NCBI GenBank assembly: GCA_021030905.1
Contig: JAGFMI010000012.1
Coordinates: forward strand, 1,178,001 to 1,242,000
Source of the DNA: Pyrenula massariospora
Taxonomy: Eukaryota > Ascomycota > Eurotiomycetes > Pyrenulales > Pyrenulaceae
Direction of reading: 5' to 3'
DNA length: 64,000 nt
Under the pieces are notes generated by a model. The model did not search any database, was not told the origin of the DNA, and worked only from the letters and a program-made list of their open reading frames with translations. Below, piece by piece: positions 1 through 12,700 of this stretch. A program made the position numbers and the translations under genes. Each line of letters begins with the position of its first letter. Position 1 is the first letter of the stretch.

Positions 1-1156
1 CTAAGCTGACAAATGCGAGACGTAGGATCTCTAGCGATTCTCCTTGACGTTCGAGACAAGCAAACAGCTCTTCTGCGTTCGTGTCGATCGACATCAGAGA
101 TATGCTGCGTAGCTTGTCCCATTTGAAGTCTCCCATGATCTGGTTCAACGGGACAGCAGGATGCATGGGGCAGTCAAGGAACTTTATCTCCATAAATTGT
201 AGGCCCGGTGCACTGGTAAAAACATCCTTCAAGCAGCCTTCCCTGATGACTGAGTAGCAAACAGGCGGCTCGTGTTCTTCATCCTCCTCATCTTCCGACT
301 CTGCATCTAGCTTGAACACTAACTTGATCTCCTCTGCAAATCGAAACACCTCCGAGGCATTCCAGCGACTTCGCGCTTTCAATCGCTTGAACACATTTGG
401 GCTGATGGCGCCAATCTCAAAATTTTGCACCTTTGGACCAGCTTTAGAAAGCGCTTCGATGAAGTGGACAGCCTGTCGAATCCCTAGAATGCTATTGATC
501 CGATATGGGAGTGTGGCCGTGTCATTGACAAGCTCTGGGAAATCTTTGAGCGGCTCACGGAATCGCTCGGTGAGACGGTGAATACAGCGTCCCTGATTAT
601 CGAACTTGACATGCTTGAGAGAGTGGAAGCGCGGGATGGCTTTTAGAACGATTGCCCAGTGCTCACCGTTCTTTCCCAGCACCTGCTCTTGGGCTTTTTG
701 TAGAGCACTATACATCCGAAAGTGCTCATCAACCTTCTCATTGCTGATCCCTGGATCGGAAATGAATCTCTTGAAATCTCTAACCCTTGCTCGAGTTTCT
801 CTTGCGCTCATCCCACTCGAAGGTGGAGGTGGGGCATCTGGGTGGTAAGGGCGATTCGACAAGACAAAATTCTTGTAGCAATGAGTGCTATGAATGATTG
901 GAAGCACATTCGCTTCATATCGAAGAAATTTGACATGATGACTGAACGGAGACTGGGAGAGCTTGTTGAGTCGCTCCAGAGATTCGGAAGAGCAGTTGAA
1001 CGTGACATCGGAAACTAGATAATTAGCCCCTACTTCAGCGAGACCCTTGCAGACTAGCCGCAGGTTGGCGATATCTTTGGCTGGTAGCATCTCGCAGATG
1101 AGGTATAGTACGTCCAGGGGACATGTCAGGCAGGTCGGAGTATCAGTCTGGGCCAT
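1..1156 (-). CDS. F-box domain protein, 3' end beyond window
   Basis: Reverse-strand frame starting at ATG 1156-1154 stays open for 385 codons to the window edge, so the gene is intact but cut off. Residues about 11-50 form an F-box: CPLDVLYLICEMLPAKDI followed by ANLRLVCKGLAEVGANYLV, the usual fungal pattern in which the box is followed by a long leucine-rich or beta-rich substrate region. An acidic run (ESEDEEDEEHE) lies around residue 290. F-box proteins bind Skp1 and bring substrates to SCF ubiquitin ligases; the substrate cannot be guessed. It is easily missed because no stop codon lies inside the window. The next gene on the same strand is also an F-box gene. The family is clear from the box; confidence in the start is good because the F-box sits at the usual distance from the N-terminus. 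Confidence 0.85.
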   Translation of the reverse strand, partial: MAQTDTPTCLTCPLDVLYLICEMLPAKDIANLRLVCKGLAEVGANYLVSDVTFNCSSESLERLNKLSQSPFSHHVKFLRYEANVLPIIHSTHCYKNFVLSNRPYHPDAPPPPSSGMSARETRARVRDFKRFISDPGISNEKVDEHFRMYSALQKAQEQVLGKNGEHWAIVLKAIPRFHSLKHVKFDNQGRCIHRLTERFREPLKDFPELVNDTATLPYRINSILGIRQAVHFIEALSKAGPKVQNFEIGAISPNVFKRLKARSRWNASEVFRFAEEIKLVFKLDAESEDEEDEEHEPPVCYSVIREGCLKDVFTSAPGLQFMEIKFLDCPMHPAVPLNQIMGDFKWDKLRSISLMSIDTNAEELFACLERQGESLEILRLAFVSL

Positions 1157-2052
1157 GATCGTCGGTCAGAGGTGTGCAAAGTTGGACAGACGTCTCCCAC
1201 TTGTCGATAAAAGGAAAAGTTTCAAGATGAGCGTTTGGCTATGGCGATCGACAGAATGTTGGGAAATTCAGGCAAGTATAGTCAGCAGAGAATTTAAACC
1301 ATTCCCGTATCTTCCGAGCGCAAAGAAGTCAAGTGGATGCGGTACCGGTCAAGGCGACGGGATCACCTCATGGCCCAAGGCAGCACTGTTCACCGTATCC
1401 GAATATCGACACAGCACTTGGCAGTTCGACAAATGCGGGCTAGCTTTCGCAGAAGAGAAAGTCGATACAAAGGTAGTCTATGGCTGTGCAGAATTTAGCA
1501 GAGGCACCAAATGCATGGTGAATGCTTACACTCACCACAAAGTCAGTCCTTTCACCCCGTTCTTCACTAGTAGAATCTAGATGCGGTTTAGAACGGGTGG
1601 TTGCCTCTGAAATGCGCGACTCATGTCGCGCTAGTCCTGCGGGCACACGTGTGCACGTGACCGAACGCACATGGGGAAGGCACGTTTCTGAGAGCACGCC
1701 GGATAGCTGTCAGTCGCTAAGTGTCAAAATAACAAATTGAGGGAATATGGGTAAGAGAAATATAATTCTGCCATGCGAATTAAAATTTTTGTCGACTGAC
1801 GAACTGTAAATCGCATCTTCTGACTCCTAGCTTCGTCGGTGGAGTGACAAGGATTGGCGGGAGGTGTTGAAAAGCGTACTTATTTCATTCCTACCTAGAG
1901 GCTCGGCCACCATGGCCCATTTTGATTCCAAGAGCACTATCCCCTCCAGCACCGAGAAATGGTCCCAAATCGCTAGAACGCTGGAAGCATACAGGCTGTG
2001 TCTGTGTATCCCCAAGAAAAACTCTCAATACGCCGGCTGAAATCAGATCCTG
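1157..2052. other. Intergenic, upstream of F-box gene
   Basis: No supportable gene. It must hold the promoter of the left-edge F-box gene and the 3' region of the next one. An AT-rich patch lies near 1745-1800. The open frames here are short and resemble nothing known. Confidence 0.6.
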
Positions 2053-5045
2053 TCATATCCTCCCGTGTCGCGCCTTGAAAATAGACACCTTATCGTCGTA
2101 GAACAAGATCTCTCGTAACTTGAAATGTTTGACATTTTTCGTGCTGTCTCCGGGGTAAAGCTCGTCATCATCCGTGTCACCGTGTCCAGCAGACGAAATT
2201 TCAGACTCGGTGTCGTCGTGAACATCTTGTTGGAAGGAGGTATTTACGCCGTCCTCGTCATCTTCGTCACTATCAAAATCAGAGCTGCCGGGATTGTTGG
2301 TGGTAGTAGTGGCATCGTAGCTTTTCGAACCAACTGGTAACTCAAGTATTTCAAAACATTTCGACTGTATGCCGAGGTAGCAGACCTCTAACTCTGGACG
2401 TAACGCAACAATGTCGAGGATCTGCATGGCGAATTCCCGTGAATTTGCGTGGACATGCTCGGCAAGGTAAGGAATGTACAGGGACCTAAGGTGTGTGATA
2501 TTGGGGAGCCGTTGCAAGAACAAATGCTGCGCACAAATGTTAATATCGAATGTAGAGAAGTTTATGATCGGAAAGAAACGTACCCAATCTTTGTATTCAA
2601 GGGCCATGCCGAGCTCACGCAGATTTGTCATTCGCCCACTAGTCACGTACGTCAGGACTTCTCTATTAAACATCCATTTCCTCCAGTGGTTGTTCGGTCC
2701 TGGTTCCCCATTCTCAAGCCTGTCCTCGCTGTCAATAAGCAGCTTTCTTAAGCTTCCTTTGTGTCGCCTGATTGCTCCCTTGTAGATTGCATCAACGGTA
2801 ACATTTGACTTGTAAGGACGGCCCTCTTGCAGGAACAACCATTCCAGACTGTCCGGTGCTAAAGTATCCCGTACAAATGCAATGAACGAGGACGAAACAC
2901 AGTCCGTCTGAAGCTTTTTGATATTGAGCGGATACTCATGAGCTAGGTATCCTTTTGAAGTCGGCGTTGAAGATTGACCAGACGACCCACGGTGTGATTT
3001 TGGCGTTGATCTTAGAGAGACTGAGGAGCGAGAGAACCCTTGAGGAGTGTATTTTCTTCTGAGTGCTTTCCACAGCTGTTCATGATGCTGACACCCAAGA
3101 ATGGTCAGGCTAGTCAGGACTGTCCAGTCAATGGCCTTTGACAATACAGGGATAGATAGCGGTACCCGCTCTAATTTGAAAATGTCCAGCCTCAACTTGT
3201 GATCATCCTTCAAGGGATACCGAGAGTTGTCTAATTGTGGCTGCTTCCGTGCATTCGAGGTTGACGGCCGATCTGCTAACTTTTTACCTCTCCCAGAACT
3301 CGGCTGTAATTTCACCGTCGGTGTAGCATCTGGAAACAAGGACTTGTCCATCGAAGCGGTACTTGAGTCAATCGCAGCCGTGATACCTTCTGTAGGCTTT
3401 TCCTCCGGAAGAATATCCTCGAGGTGATGATGTGAAAGCGTCGCAGTCAAGTCCTCCAATTTGGCCTCAGAGTCAAAGTCTTGAGATTCAGCGACAGTAA
3501 AAGGCACCTCGATGTGAGGGGACGATAAAGTTGCTGACATTTCGGGCTCAGCCTCATTCTCCATATCACCAAAATCGGTTGAAATTCCTGGCAAGACGTC
3601 GGCAAGGGGCGCTGTAGAAGAACCAGCCAATGCAGAAGCAGCAGCGGAAGCAGGGAAGTCGAAGATGCGACCAAAGAGTATTCCAAGGACTCCTCCAGGC
3701 CGAGACAGAGATCTTCCAGTAGATGCTCCTGTAGGAGCAGGATTCTTATCTTCTGGTAACCGAACCCAAGCATCGTACTGCGCATGCTGCGCTATCCCGA
3801 CTCTTATCTCCCGTAACCTGTCTTTCGACTTTTCCAAAAGTATACTCATTTCTTCGACATACGGGAGCTCATCGATGTCTAGAGAGCTTATACTCTTAAG
3901 AGGTGGTAGAATTGAGAAGGTGGGAAATTCGACTCTTGGATAAGGAGGGATGTGAAAGAGCGAGCCACTGCCCATACCTGGATTTATTGTCGAGGAGAGC
4001 ATGGCCGGTGTCATCAGAGTTGGGTTTGTCGATTGACCTGCAGGTGGAGGCGGGTTTTCAGAGTTGTCGTGCCACCGTACCCATACGCTTTCTAAGCTGC
4101 ACTCTCCTTCTTCCCGGTCGCCCAAGGATGCCAGAGCTAGCCAAATGTCTCGCAGAATACCCGTCGGCATATCCCAAACGAAAGTTTCTAGGTTACGCAT
4201 TCGAGCTACTGCGAGAGCCACCAAAGTACCCAGCATCTTACCTCCCTCTTTTGTGATCAGATACTCTTGGACCCAGTCCGAGGGACCATTTCCTAGGGAG
4301 AATTTCCTTGTATACTGTGCGAAATGATTTCCCCTCCTGATCTTCTTTTTCTTAGGCAATGTTTCCGGTCGCGAATGTGAGCACTGCTCAAGGCGGCCGC
4401 AGTTGCTGCATTTGTGGACTTGGAATTTAGGAAGGGTTGTCTTCGGCTCTCCGAAGACATCTTGATCCATGACGAGGGTCGCTAAGCCATACGTAAGAGC
4501 ATCGACACCAGTCCTGTTCTCACTCGAGGCATGTCCGTCCGGCCAAACAATATCGAACCGTGAGTAAATGTGAGGGATTGCAAGGGAATGGAGAGCAGAA
4601 TGGGTCAAAGCTAAAGAGGTTAGATCGTTGGTATGGGTAACCTATGTCTTGTCAGATTTCTCGTCTTTTCTCATGAGAAGAGTGCACAGACTTCTCGGAC
4701 GATTTCTTTCAGGACATCCATGGGTAGGTCAAGTAGTTGTAAAGGTCCCTTCTCTTCCTTCTTCTGCGTGACAGCAGCCCATTCTTGCTCCTTATCCTGA
4801 AGGAGCTTGGAGAGCACCTCTGCCGGTGCAACCGCCGTATCATGACATTGAGCATCGTCAGATGTGAGTTGATCGTGTTCAGCCATGTCCTCCCTCCGAC
4901 CACCAATCGCATGCGTATGGAGTGACTCTTGAGAGGACACGCTTTTAGTGTCATCAGAAAGTAAATCTTGCAGCCGTTCTTTCATTCTCTCATAGATCCG
5001 AACGTGAAAGGTGCTTGATACGCCGCTCGCAGCGCGGTGGACCAA
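2053..5045 (-). CDS. F-box protein with acidic tail (two exons)
   Basis: Exons 5045-4692 and 4641-2053 with a 50-bp intron (donor GTCTGT, branch CTGAC, acceptor TAG) give 980 aa. The intron splits the F-box: exon 1 ends LLDLPMDVLKEIVRE and exon 2 continues VTHTNDLTSLALTHSALH, then IPHIYSRFDIVW, a very typical fungal F-box. This junction also explains why exon 2 alone seems to start with a non-ATG codon. A small Cys cluster (C196, C199, C205, H207) follows the box. The middle is Ser/Pro-rich and probably disordered; the C-terminal third carries LRR-like hydrophobic segments and an acidic stretch (DSDEDDEDG). Predicted role: substrate adaptor of an SCF ubiquitin ligase; substrate unknown. The start at 5045 is the first ATG; M21 is an alternative. 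Confidence 0.85.
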
Positions 5046-5537
5046 GTCGCCAGGTTAGCGCTCGCGCTCAGGGTTCGGAGACGGTTCAGCAGCTGCAGGT
5101 GAGGAGGCTAAGCCTTGGAGCTGCGAACGAGCCCAGCATAAATTGTTGCATATCTATGCATGTATTCGAACTACATGGATGCATATAGATTAGAGATCAA
5201 GGCCATAAGGAGCGTGTTCAAGAAAGCAGGCTGGTGGAGAGGCATGAATGTCAGGTCGAGTTGCTTGGGCTCCCGGCCAACAGAATAAGGTTGTAGCAGT
5301 ATGCGGCCTGTGATTGGTTGGTCTGCGGATTTCACCGCGTCCAAACAGCTCGCCTGCAATCGACACACGCATGCGACCAACCCTCGAGCCATCCATACAG
5401 AGGTATTTTCACCACCTTGTAGCACCTAAAAATTTGGTCGCTAATTAGCACCACATTTGCCCTTCTCAAGTGAACGTGCCTCTGTTTTCCTTGTCTGAGA
5501 AAGGGCATAGAGGGGCGATACTCTCACCGGTGGCACA
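5046..5537. other. Divergent promoter region, F-box gene / SmD1
   Basis: No gene seen. It separates the F-box gene (leftward) from SmD1 (rightward) and should hold both promoters. No convincing TATA box or repeat was found. Confidence 0.5.
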
Positions 5538-6097
5538 ATGAAGCTCGTTCGGTAAGCAGTTACCAAACCACCTGCACCCACAGAGCGCAAGCTGAAATAC
5601 TTTTCAAAGTCCCAGCTCTCTTTTCGGCGTCGCTCCATCATCAAAACGCTTACTGACAGGCACGTCTAGGTTTCTAATGAAATGTGCCAACGAGACCGTG
5701 ACGATAGAGCTCAAAAATGGTGCGCGAATCCGGCCAACAATTGTTCAAGCCTTGCAATACTGAATCTTGCTGACATTCTTCCCATGCAGGGACTCTTCTC
5801 TACGGCACAATAGCTTCAGTATCGCCACAAATGAACACAGCTCTTCGTGCGGTCAAGATGACTCCAAAAGGCCGTGACCCGATATCTCTAGACACGATCA
5901 ACATTCGCGGGTCAACCATCCGATATTACATTCTGCCAGACAGTCTCCCTTTGGATACGCTACTCATAGACGATCAGCCGAAGCCGAAGAACAAGGCTCG
6001 CAAGGAGGGAGACCGAGGGAGGGGAGGCGGGGGCCGCGGCGGTCCGAGAGGTAGAGGAGGAAGAGGGAGGGGAAGAGGACGAGGCAGAGGGTTCTGA
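5538..6097 (+). CDS. SMD1: Small nuclear ribonucleoprotein Sm D1
   Basis: Core Sm-ring protein of spliceosomal U1, U2, U4 and U5 snRNPs, acting in the nucleus. Three exons, 5538-5551, 5670-5719 and 5790-6097, give 123 aa. The first coding exon is only 14 nt (MKLVR). Introns are 118 and 70 bp with branch sites TACTGAC and GCTGAC; the second donor is GTGCGC, an unusual form. The protein reads [18 protein letters not shown] (Sm1), [17 protein letters not shown], then Sm2 with [20 protein letters not shown], and ends in a Gly-Arg tail of about 30 residues, the site of arginine methylation in the family. Length and order match Sm D1 throughout. Convergent with GUP1, with 197 bp between stop codons. 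Confidence 0.95.
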
Positions 6098-6294
6098 AGC
6101 GGAAAAGTCATTTTTGCGAAAGAGTGCCAGGAGAGTTAATCCAAGATACCAATCTTTCACGTGCAGAACGGAGACAGCAATGCTTGTGCTGAGATTAAAG
6201 ATGCGCACAAGATGCATCGACATTGTCGAATGCTTTGATGGTTGTTTCCCGAGGTTGACGGGATGGATTTGAGGACAGAATCAAATTGTTGATG

Positions 6295-8342
6295 CTAGCA
6301 TTTTAGCTGGATTCCCTTCCTAAGCTCGCTTGCTCTGATCTCAAACATGACCTGTACTCCCACAAAAAGTGCCGCACACGCTAATATGAAGAAACCCACT
6401 CCTTCCTTGGTTCCAACGATCCCCTTGATTAGCCCCTTCAAACCATCCAACCCAATAGCAAACCCTACCAAATTCGCAGTCATCATCATTAGAATATTGA
6501 AGACCGCGCCAATTCCGCAGAGAACCCGATACACGTCTGGTCGATCTTTCCACTTACGCTGAGGAAATGCGATAGTGGCCAGAACTTCTGGGAGGACGAA
6601 GAAGGTGATCATCCAGCCCCATATCAAAAGTCGGAGTTGGATATCGTGCCATATCGCCACAAAGCTAAACACCACAAGCATGTTGGTTGACGCCCTCGAT
6701 ATGCTAATGCCTCTGCCAAAGCCCCCGCCAAGTGGCACGAAAAGGTACCGCACTATCCAGCGATTATAGCTGCGATGCCAGTTACGCCAAAATCCGGATG
6801 TGGAATAATTGTTTGACATGCATCGAACCATGTTCTCGGGAGGATCGATGTCATCTAGAAGAGCCCAAAAGCGAAAAAATCGCCATGGAAGGAGCAGCTT
6901 CAGCCAGATAATTTGAAGATTGAAGTATGCTAGCATGCTGAGCTGGAAGGGTCCGTAGACGGACCAGTCCGGATTGGATTTTGCAATGGCGACCACGTAG
7001 ATGAAATGAAGAATTAATTCCATGCACAGTAGAGTTAGAAAGAATCTGACGCCATACAGTACGGTTCGGGATCGGCTAAGAGAAGGAGCGGGGTGGCGGT
7101 TCTGGGAGACGTAGTCATTGAATGTGACAATTGGACCAGCGAGATACAAGGGCGAGTAAAGAGTATAAGCAAGATAGTTGCGGAATGAGAAAGCTGACAG
7201 CGGTGCAGGGACAGAAACACGGTCGCGCTCAGAGAGTAATTCCGGATTTAGCTGCTTCTTCTTAGGGGAGTCAGCTTGCTCAAACCAAAAAATGGACTGA
7301 CTGACCTCGACGGGACTACCAGTTCGTTGGTCTAGAGCCCAATAAAAATCTAGGTTGAATGAAATAAGGCGCAGTATAGTGATTTTGAAGAGAACCTCCC
7401 ATCGCGGAATAATGCCGCCAATGTGATCCAGCTGCTCCGCAATGGAGATGACGCGAGGTGAGAACCAGAAGAATGGTTGAGCGAGACGTACAAATGGATA
7501 CCCATGGCCCAGCTCATTCGCAAATAAGATCGCAACGTTGAAAAGCCAAGTTACACTGGGAATGTGCGCCCTAGGCAGCTTTCTAGCAATACAAAAATTA
7601 ATGTACAGGATTAGAAGAATTTTCAGGGCCGATAAACCGTGAAGGGCTGTAATAAAGACTAACGCAAAGTACAGATCGAATGAAAGTCGTTGTTCGAAGC
7701 GTGAATCCCCAGATGACCGAGACTGCTGTGAGAGCAGGCCGCTATCGATTTTTTCTGATCCGTTTTGGTCTACAGCATCTCCATTGTTAACTGCGTATAG
7801 GTTGTAAAATTTTCTCATTAGAGGGTGCAGGACCAGGACTATTGCCATGTAAGGAATGTTGTCTCTGAAGCTGGCATATTGTGCATCTGAATTATCCTGA
7901 ACTTCTCTTAACTTAATGGACACAGCTCAGAGGTCGGTACACTCACGACTTTCCGGCTTGGAATCCAACCTTTCGACAGAAGGTCTTCGTAATTGCGAAA
8001 GTTGGGATGAGAAGCTGCGGAGAGTCAGATTTGTATTTCCAAAGCTCGGGGATTTGGTGACGAACACTGCGAAACTTCAACGACAGCCTTGAACATTAGG
8101 GGTACTGCCACAAGAAAGACCAGGGCGTAGAAGTAGAACTCCGGAGTCCTCCATCGAGATTGCGTAGCGCTTCCGAACGCTTCCCGGTCCCTGACGGATC
8201 TTGACGACTGAGAAGAACTTTGAACGCCGTTAAGGTTGGGCTGCTTGGAGGTCGCATGTAATGGAGTTGAAGATGAGGTGGTAAGCCGAGTGTCCAATGT
8301 GTCCAGGGAGTATAACCTCTGGAGAAGCTCGAGCGAGCCCAT
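6295..8342 (-). CDS. GUP1: MBOAT acyltransferase, glycerol uptake protein Gup1
   Basis: Multi-pass ER membrane O-acyltransferase of the Gup1/HHAT branch; in yeast Gup1 remodels GPI anchors by adding a long fatty acid, and its loss also affects glycerol uptake. Exons 8342-8066, 8014-7947 and 7896-6295 give 648 aa, the usual length. The introns are 51 and 50 bp; the first donor is GTTCGT. Exon 1 carries a cytosolic Ser-rich head, then RWRTPEFYFYALVFLVAVPL, the first membrane span. Exon 2 reads HPNFRNYEDLLSKGWIPSRK and exon 3 opens DNSDAQYASFRDNIPY, all strongly conserved. Catalytic MBOAT residues are visible: H489 in FWRNWHRSYNRWIVRY and H532 in VAIWHDIQLR. About ten hydrophobic spans follow one another in exon 3. 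An ATG inside intron 2 could mislead a start call. Confidence 0.95.
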
Positions 8343-9756
8343 TCTGGCGCTCTCGTATCAAGGTTCCATGAGCGTCATGTACAAGTGGCACTTGCAGGTC
8401 GACCTCTACTCAGACCTGACCAAGACTCCGAGAGCCAGGAGGCTGCTATCATGACCCAGTTCACCCTCAACGTGAGAGAATCATGGTCAGAGGATTTTAT
8501 GGCAATCAAGAATCGAGTCTGGCTTCCTAAGTTGGGCGAGCAAGTACAGTACAGACAAGATCCAGGAGAATGCGTTCAGCGTCAAGCCTCCGCAACCCGC
8601 TCGGGTCGGCCGGGCTTCCCTTGGCATCAATTGTCGCTAAGACCGGGGAGGTAAAGCCTAATCATGACCTCTCCTAGGTAAGGTGGTGATATCGAAGTCC
8701 AGGCAACTTCGCCTCAATAACATAGAAACAGATACCCCAAGGTTTAAGGAGTCTACTGTGAGGCGTTATGAGTCTGCATCAGAAGTCATTTTACATCTGA
8801 TTGACAGTATTGACATCCGTCCGGTGTGCTGAATACGCCACGAGTCCTAACACCAAAGGTATGGGCACGGGTAGCCCAGACCTTGATTTCAGCCCCTTGA
8901 CCTCAATAGTTTTCCGCACGCAATCTTCCTAGATTATGATCTGCACACTGCCAACTTGCTTCAATCCTCATTTTGACTTGAACCCAGACAGAGATCGCGT
9001 CAATGTGAAGGATGGTATGGGATCGGGACACCTTCAGGATCTCAACATCCAGTTAGTATGGCCCCCAAGTTTCAGCCGTCTGCAAGGCTGCGATTCTGCA
9101 AGGACCGTCACAATTCCCGCGTTCCCCAGACGCTGCCGCCAGTAATTGCGCGAAACTCCCAATCAAAGGCCTTCGCTTCCCTCCCCTCCTGCATTGTGAC
9201 CGGACTATTAGGTATTTTCCTTATCTTGATGCATGGTTAAGGAGGGTCTGAAAGCCGTTGTATGGGGGGACACTGCGGCGCAGTCTGCTAAACCAATGTC
9301 ACATTTGGTTCAACGGGGTTCGAGCAAGAGCGTCAATCCACAACAAGCATTACAGCTAAAGATTTGTGGCTCCCCCTTGATTGTCCTCTCAAACTAATTT
9401 TTGAGTGTCGCGAACCGCTCAAGGTATGTTTGGCAAGAACAGCCGCCCGTTGACCCGCTGACTGCCGCTTTGGTTTTCGCTATATATCTCCTTTATCACA
9501 CACTTTCCGTCCAATCTTGCTTTCTTTTCAAAGACCATACTTCCCTCACCGTCTATCGATTCGATGCTCCATCATTTCGCCCATTCATCTCAATTGTTAG
9601 GATACTTACGTCAACGACGTACGAACTGCCTGTGTTATATCTAGCATCCATTTGAAAAACGAAAAGCCTTAGCCTCGAAATAGACAGAGAAATTTACGCA
9701 CCGTACAAACTCAAATGATTCACTAGAAAAAGTAATAATCAGCTATTTCAGAAACT
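8343..9756. other. Divergent intergenic region, GUP1 / dynamin-like gene
   Basis: No gene recognised in 1.4 kb. The right end should hold the promoter and 5' leader of the dynamin-like gene, including a TATATAT at 9481-9487 and a pyrimidine-rich stretch after it. Short open frames resemble nothing known. Confidence 0.5.
9481..9487 (+). promoter_or_regulatory. Possible TATA box
   Basis: TATATAT about 270 bp upstream of the dynamin-like start codon, followed by a CT-rich stretch as often seen around fungal transcription starts. Inference from sequence only. Confidence 0.3.
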
Positions 9757-12700
9757 ATGGCACAAGAGCCGCAATTTGACCTACCTGCGATGCAAGAACT
9801 ACAAGGTGAGGAACACCGGAAGTTACTAGACGCTATCGACTCCCTCAGAGGGTACGGCCTGGGTGGCTTCGCAGATCTGCCCCAACTTATTGTATGTGGG
9901 GCAACAAGCTCTGGTAAGAGCTCGGTATTGGTTTGTGAACCCGATTGAAAGCAAAAATGGATCGGTGCGTGATGCTGACGAGAGACGCAGGAAGCATTAT
10001 CAGGGGTGCCATTCCCCAAAGATGGTCAGTACAAGCTATTTCGATGTCATTGCAGCTGCTAATTCATGTCGTAAAGCTCGAATTTGCACTCGTTTCGCCT
10101 CTGAGGTAGTCCTCCGCCGGGCACCACATCATACAATCTCTGTGTCCATCGTTCCGAGCCTTGAGAGGACAGAAACGGAAAGGCAGCAGTTGAAGAATTT
10201 TCAAAGGGGTCTCACCAGCTATGCAGACTTTCCGTCTGTAGTGGCGGACGCTCGGGTAGCCATGGGACTCTCCGATGAAGATGCTGACTTCGCACATGAT
10301 GTGCTTAAAGTAGAGGTGTTTGGGCCCGAGCAGCCTCAACTAACTCTAGTCGATCTCCCGGGGCTCATTCAAAGCAGCACCGATGCTCAAAAGCGTGACC
10401 AAGTTGAGACCGTAAGTAAAATTGTCACGAATTACATGCGAAATCCTCGAAGCATAATACTCGCAATTGTATCCGCAGCAGATCACTATCTCAACCAAGG
10501 TGTCTTAGCTGCTGCTCGTGACATCGATCGCAGAGGTGAAAGAACTCTGGGTATCATCACAAAACCTGATGTGTTGATCCCCCATTCTGATAGAGAGAGA
10601 CTCTTTTGGGAACTTGCGCGTAATAAACCGATTGAGCTCGAACTGGGTTGGCATATGGTGCGTAATACAGACATGGACAACCCTGATGAAGCTGGCCGTG
10701 CAAGCACCGATGAACGCCAACGGATAGAAGATGTCTTTTTCAAGGAAAGGATGTTTAAAGCTGATCCTAGCGTCGGATTAGGCGTCGGCATACCCAACTT
10801 GCGAAGTCGCTTAAGTAAATTACTATTTGCGCAGGTCCGAGATTCAATACATCCTTTGCTCAAGGAGATCGAGCGAGGTATTCGAAAATGCAAATTGGAG
10901 CTCGATAAGCTTGGCGAGGAAAGGTTAACGGCCGAATCACAGCGCAAGTATCTCAGCAATCTCAGCATCCGATTCCAACAACTATGTCGAGATGGCGTTC
11001 GTGGTGACTATGGGGACGAGTTTTTCCGCGCCTCTGAGAATCCATCAACGCGACTTTGTTCTGTGCTACGGAATAGTCACGACCGCTTCACTCAGGACCT
11101 AAAGGTCAAAGGTGGTAAATGGAATATTCCGCATGACTCAGAAGAAGACCAAGAGACTCACGGGATAGCCCTGCAAGCGGCTTTAGAGGTCTTAAAGGAG
11201 AACAGGGGCCGAGAGGTAAGATTCTGTGCTTCTTTTGAATTGACTAGTCTTCCGAGATGCTAACCGGAGAAGTTACCTGGTCTACCAAATCCAGATGTCG
11301 TTCAAAGGCTCTTCGAAAAGAACAGCGCCCCCTGGCGAGAAATGGCGAGAGACCACATTCGCGAATGTCGGCATGCTATACAATCGTTTGTCCAAGAGAT
11401 ATTAAATGCAATAGCAGACCATGACATCAGCGAAAAGCTACAGTCTCATTACTTGGACCCTATATTCAAAGCCCAACTTGATAACGCTCACTCCGAGCTT
11501 GAGAAATTGATTTCGGTACACAAGAGGCCCCCACTTACCACAAACTCAAGATTCTTAGCGAAGATTCGAGATTTTGAAGGGAGAAGGACTCGAAATGAAA
11601 TAGCAGATACGCTGCAAGCCCAATACGATGCTCGAAGCCAACGGCGACCCGACGAGGTCATCAACACTATAAGAAACTTTAACGCCCCTTCACATGCAGA
11701 GCCTGACATGGCCGCTGCAGAGGATGCGTTCGATACTATGTTAGCTTATTACGATGTGTGTTCATTCTTTGAAATCTTAATCAGATGCTAACAATTTGCA
11801 AGATTGCCTTGGATCTCTTCATAGACAATGTTCCAAATCTAGCAATATGGTCTCCGATGGCTTGTGAACTAGAGACCACACTTACTCCTGGAAAAGTTTT
11901 TGACATGAGCGAAGCATCGCTGGCTGCTATTGCCCGAGACTCACCGAACGTGACCGAACGTCGACAGAATTTAAGAAAGAAATTAGACATTTTGACGAAA
12001 GGTCGGGATGAGTGTGAGCAGCAGATATCAAAGTCGGGGCTGGCCCGTAGGTGTCCTGTTCAAGTCTACATTTTAGAGTTGAAAATACTGACAACCAACG
12101 GAAGGTCTGACCCGAGGGGACATTGTAGCGTCGACTCAACGCGATGATACCCACAATACCCAAAATAGAGAAACCGAAGTGGCATCTCGCCGCGTACGAC
12201 GGTCACCACAGGCAAATTCTCCAAAGGCAGACAATAAACTCTCGAAAAACGTATCAGCAACAGTATCTCCAAGCCCTGGTCGCTCAGAAACTCCTCCAAC
12301 GTTCACTTTGCTTCCGACCGCAAAGGCTCCCGGGGTTAGCCTTGCAGCGGGCAACTCAGATCTTACACAGACGTCGCAAGCGCCACACAAGCTGCAATCT
12401 GCGTCTGAACAATCACAATCTGGGCAAGGAGCAACTATAGGTGGCTTTGGACAGTCACTGTTTGGGTCTGGAGAAGGCGGATCGATCGGACAGCCTACAA
12501 GCAGGCTCGAAAATGCTACTGCTATGCTGTCTAGGCAGTCGGTAGATAATCTTCAAAGCTCCACGCGTGGATTGTCCGGAACGTCGACAGACAGACCTAA
12601 AGAGTCTGGAGGCGTATTGTTCGGAACGTTGACAGACAGACCTAAAGAGTCTACGGGAGGATTGTTTGGACGGTCTACTGGTGATCTCGGAAAGTCTACC

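Noticed and set aside
1440-1697. 85-codon reverse frame in the first intergenic gap
   Set aside because: Short, no recognisable features.
9306-9333. GGTTCGAG resembling a tRNA B box
   Set aside because: No matching A box or cloverleaf around it.
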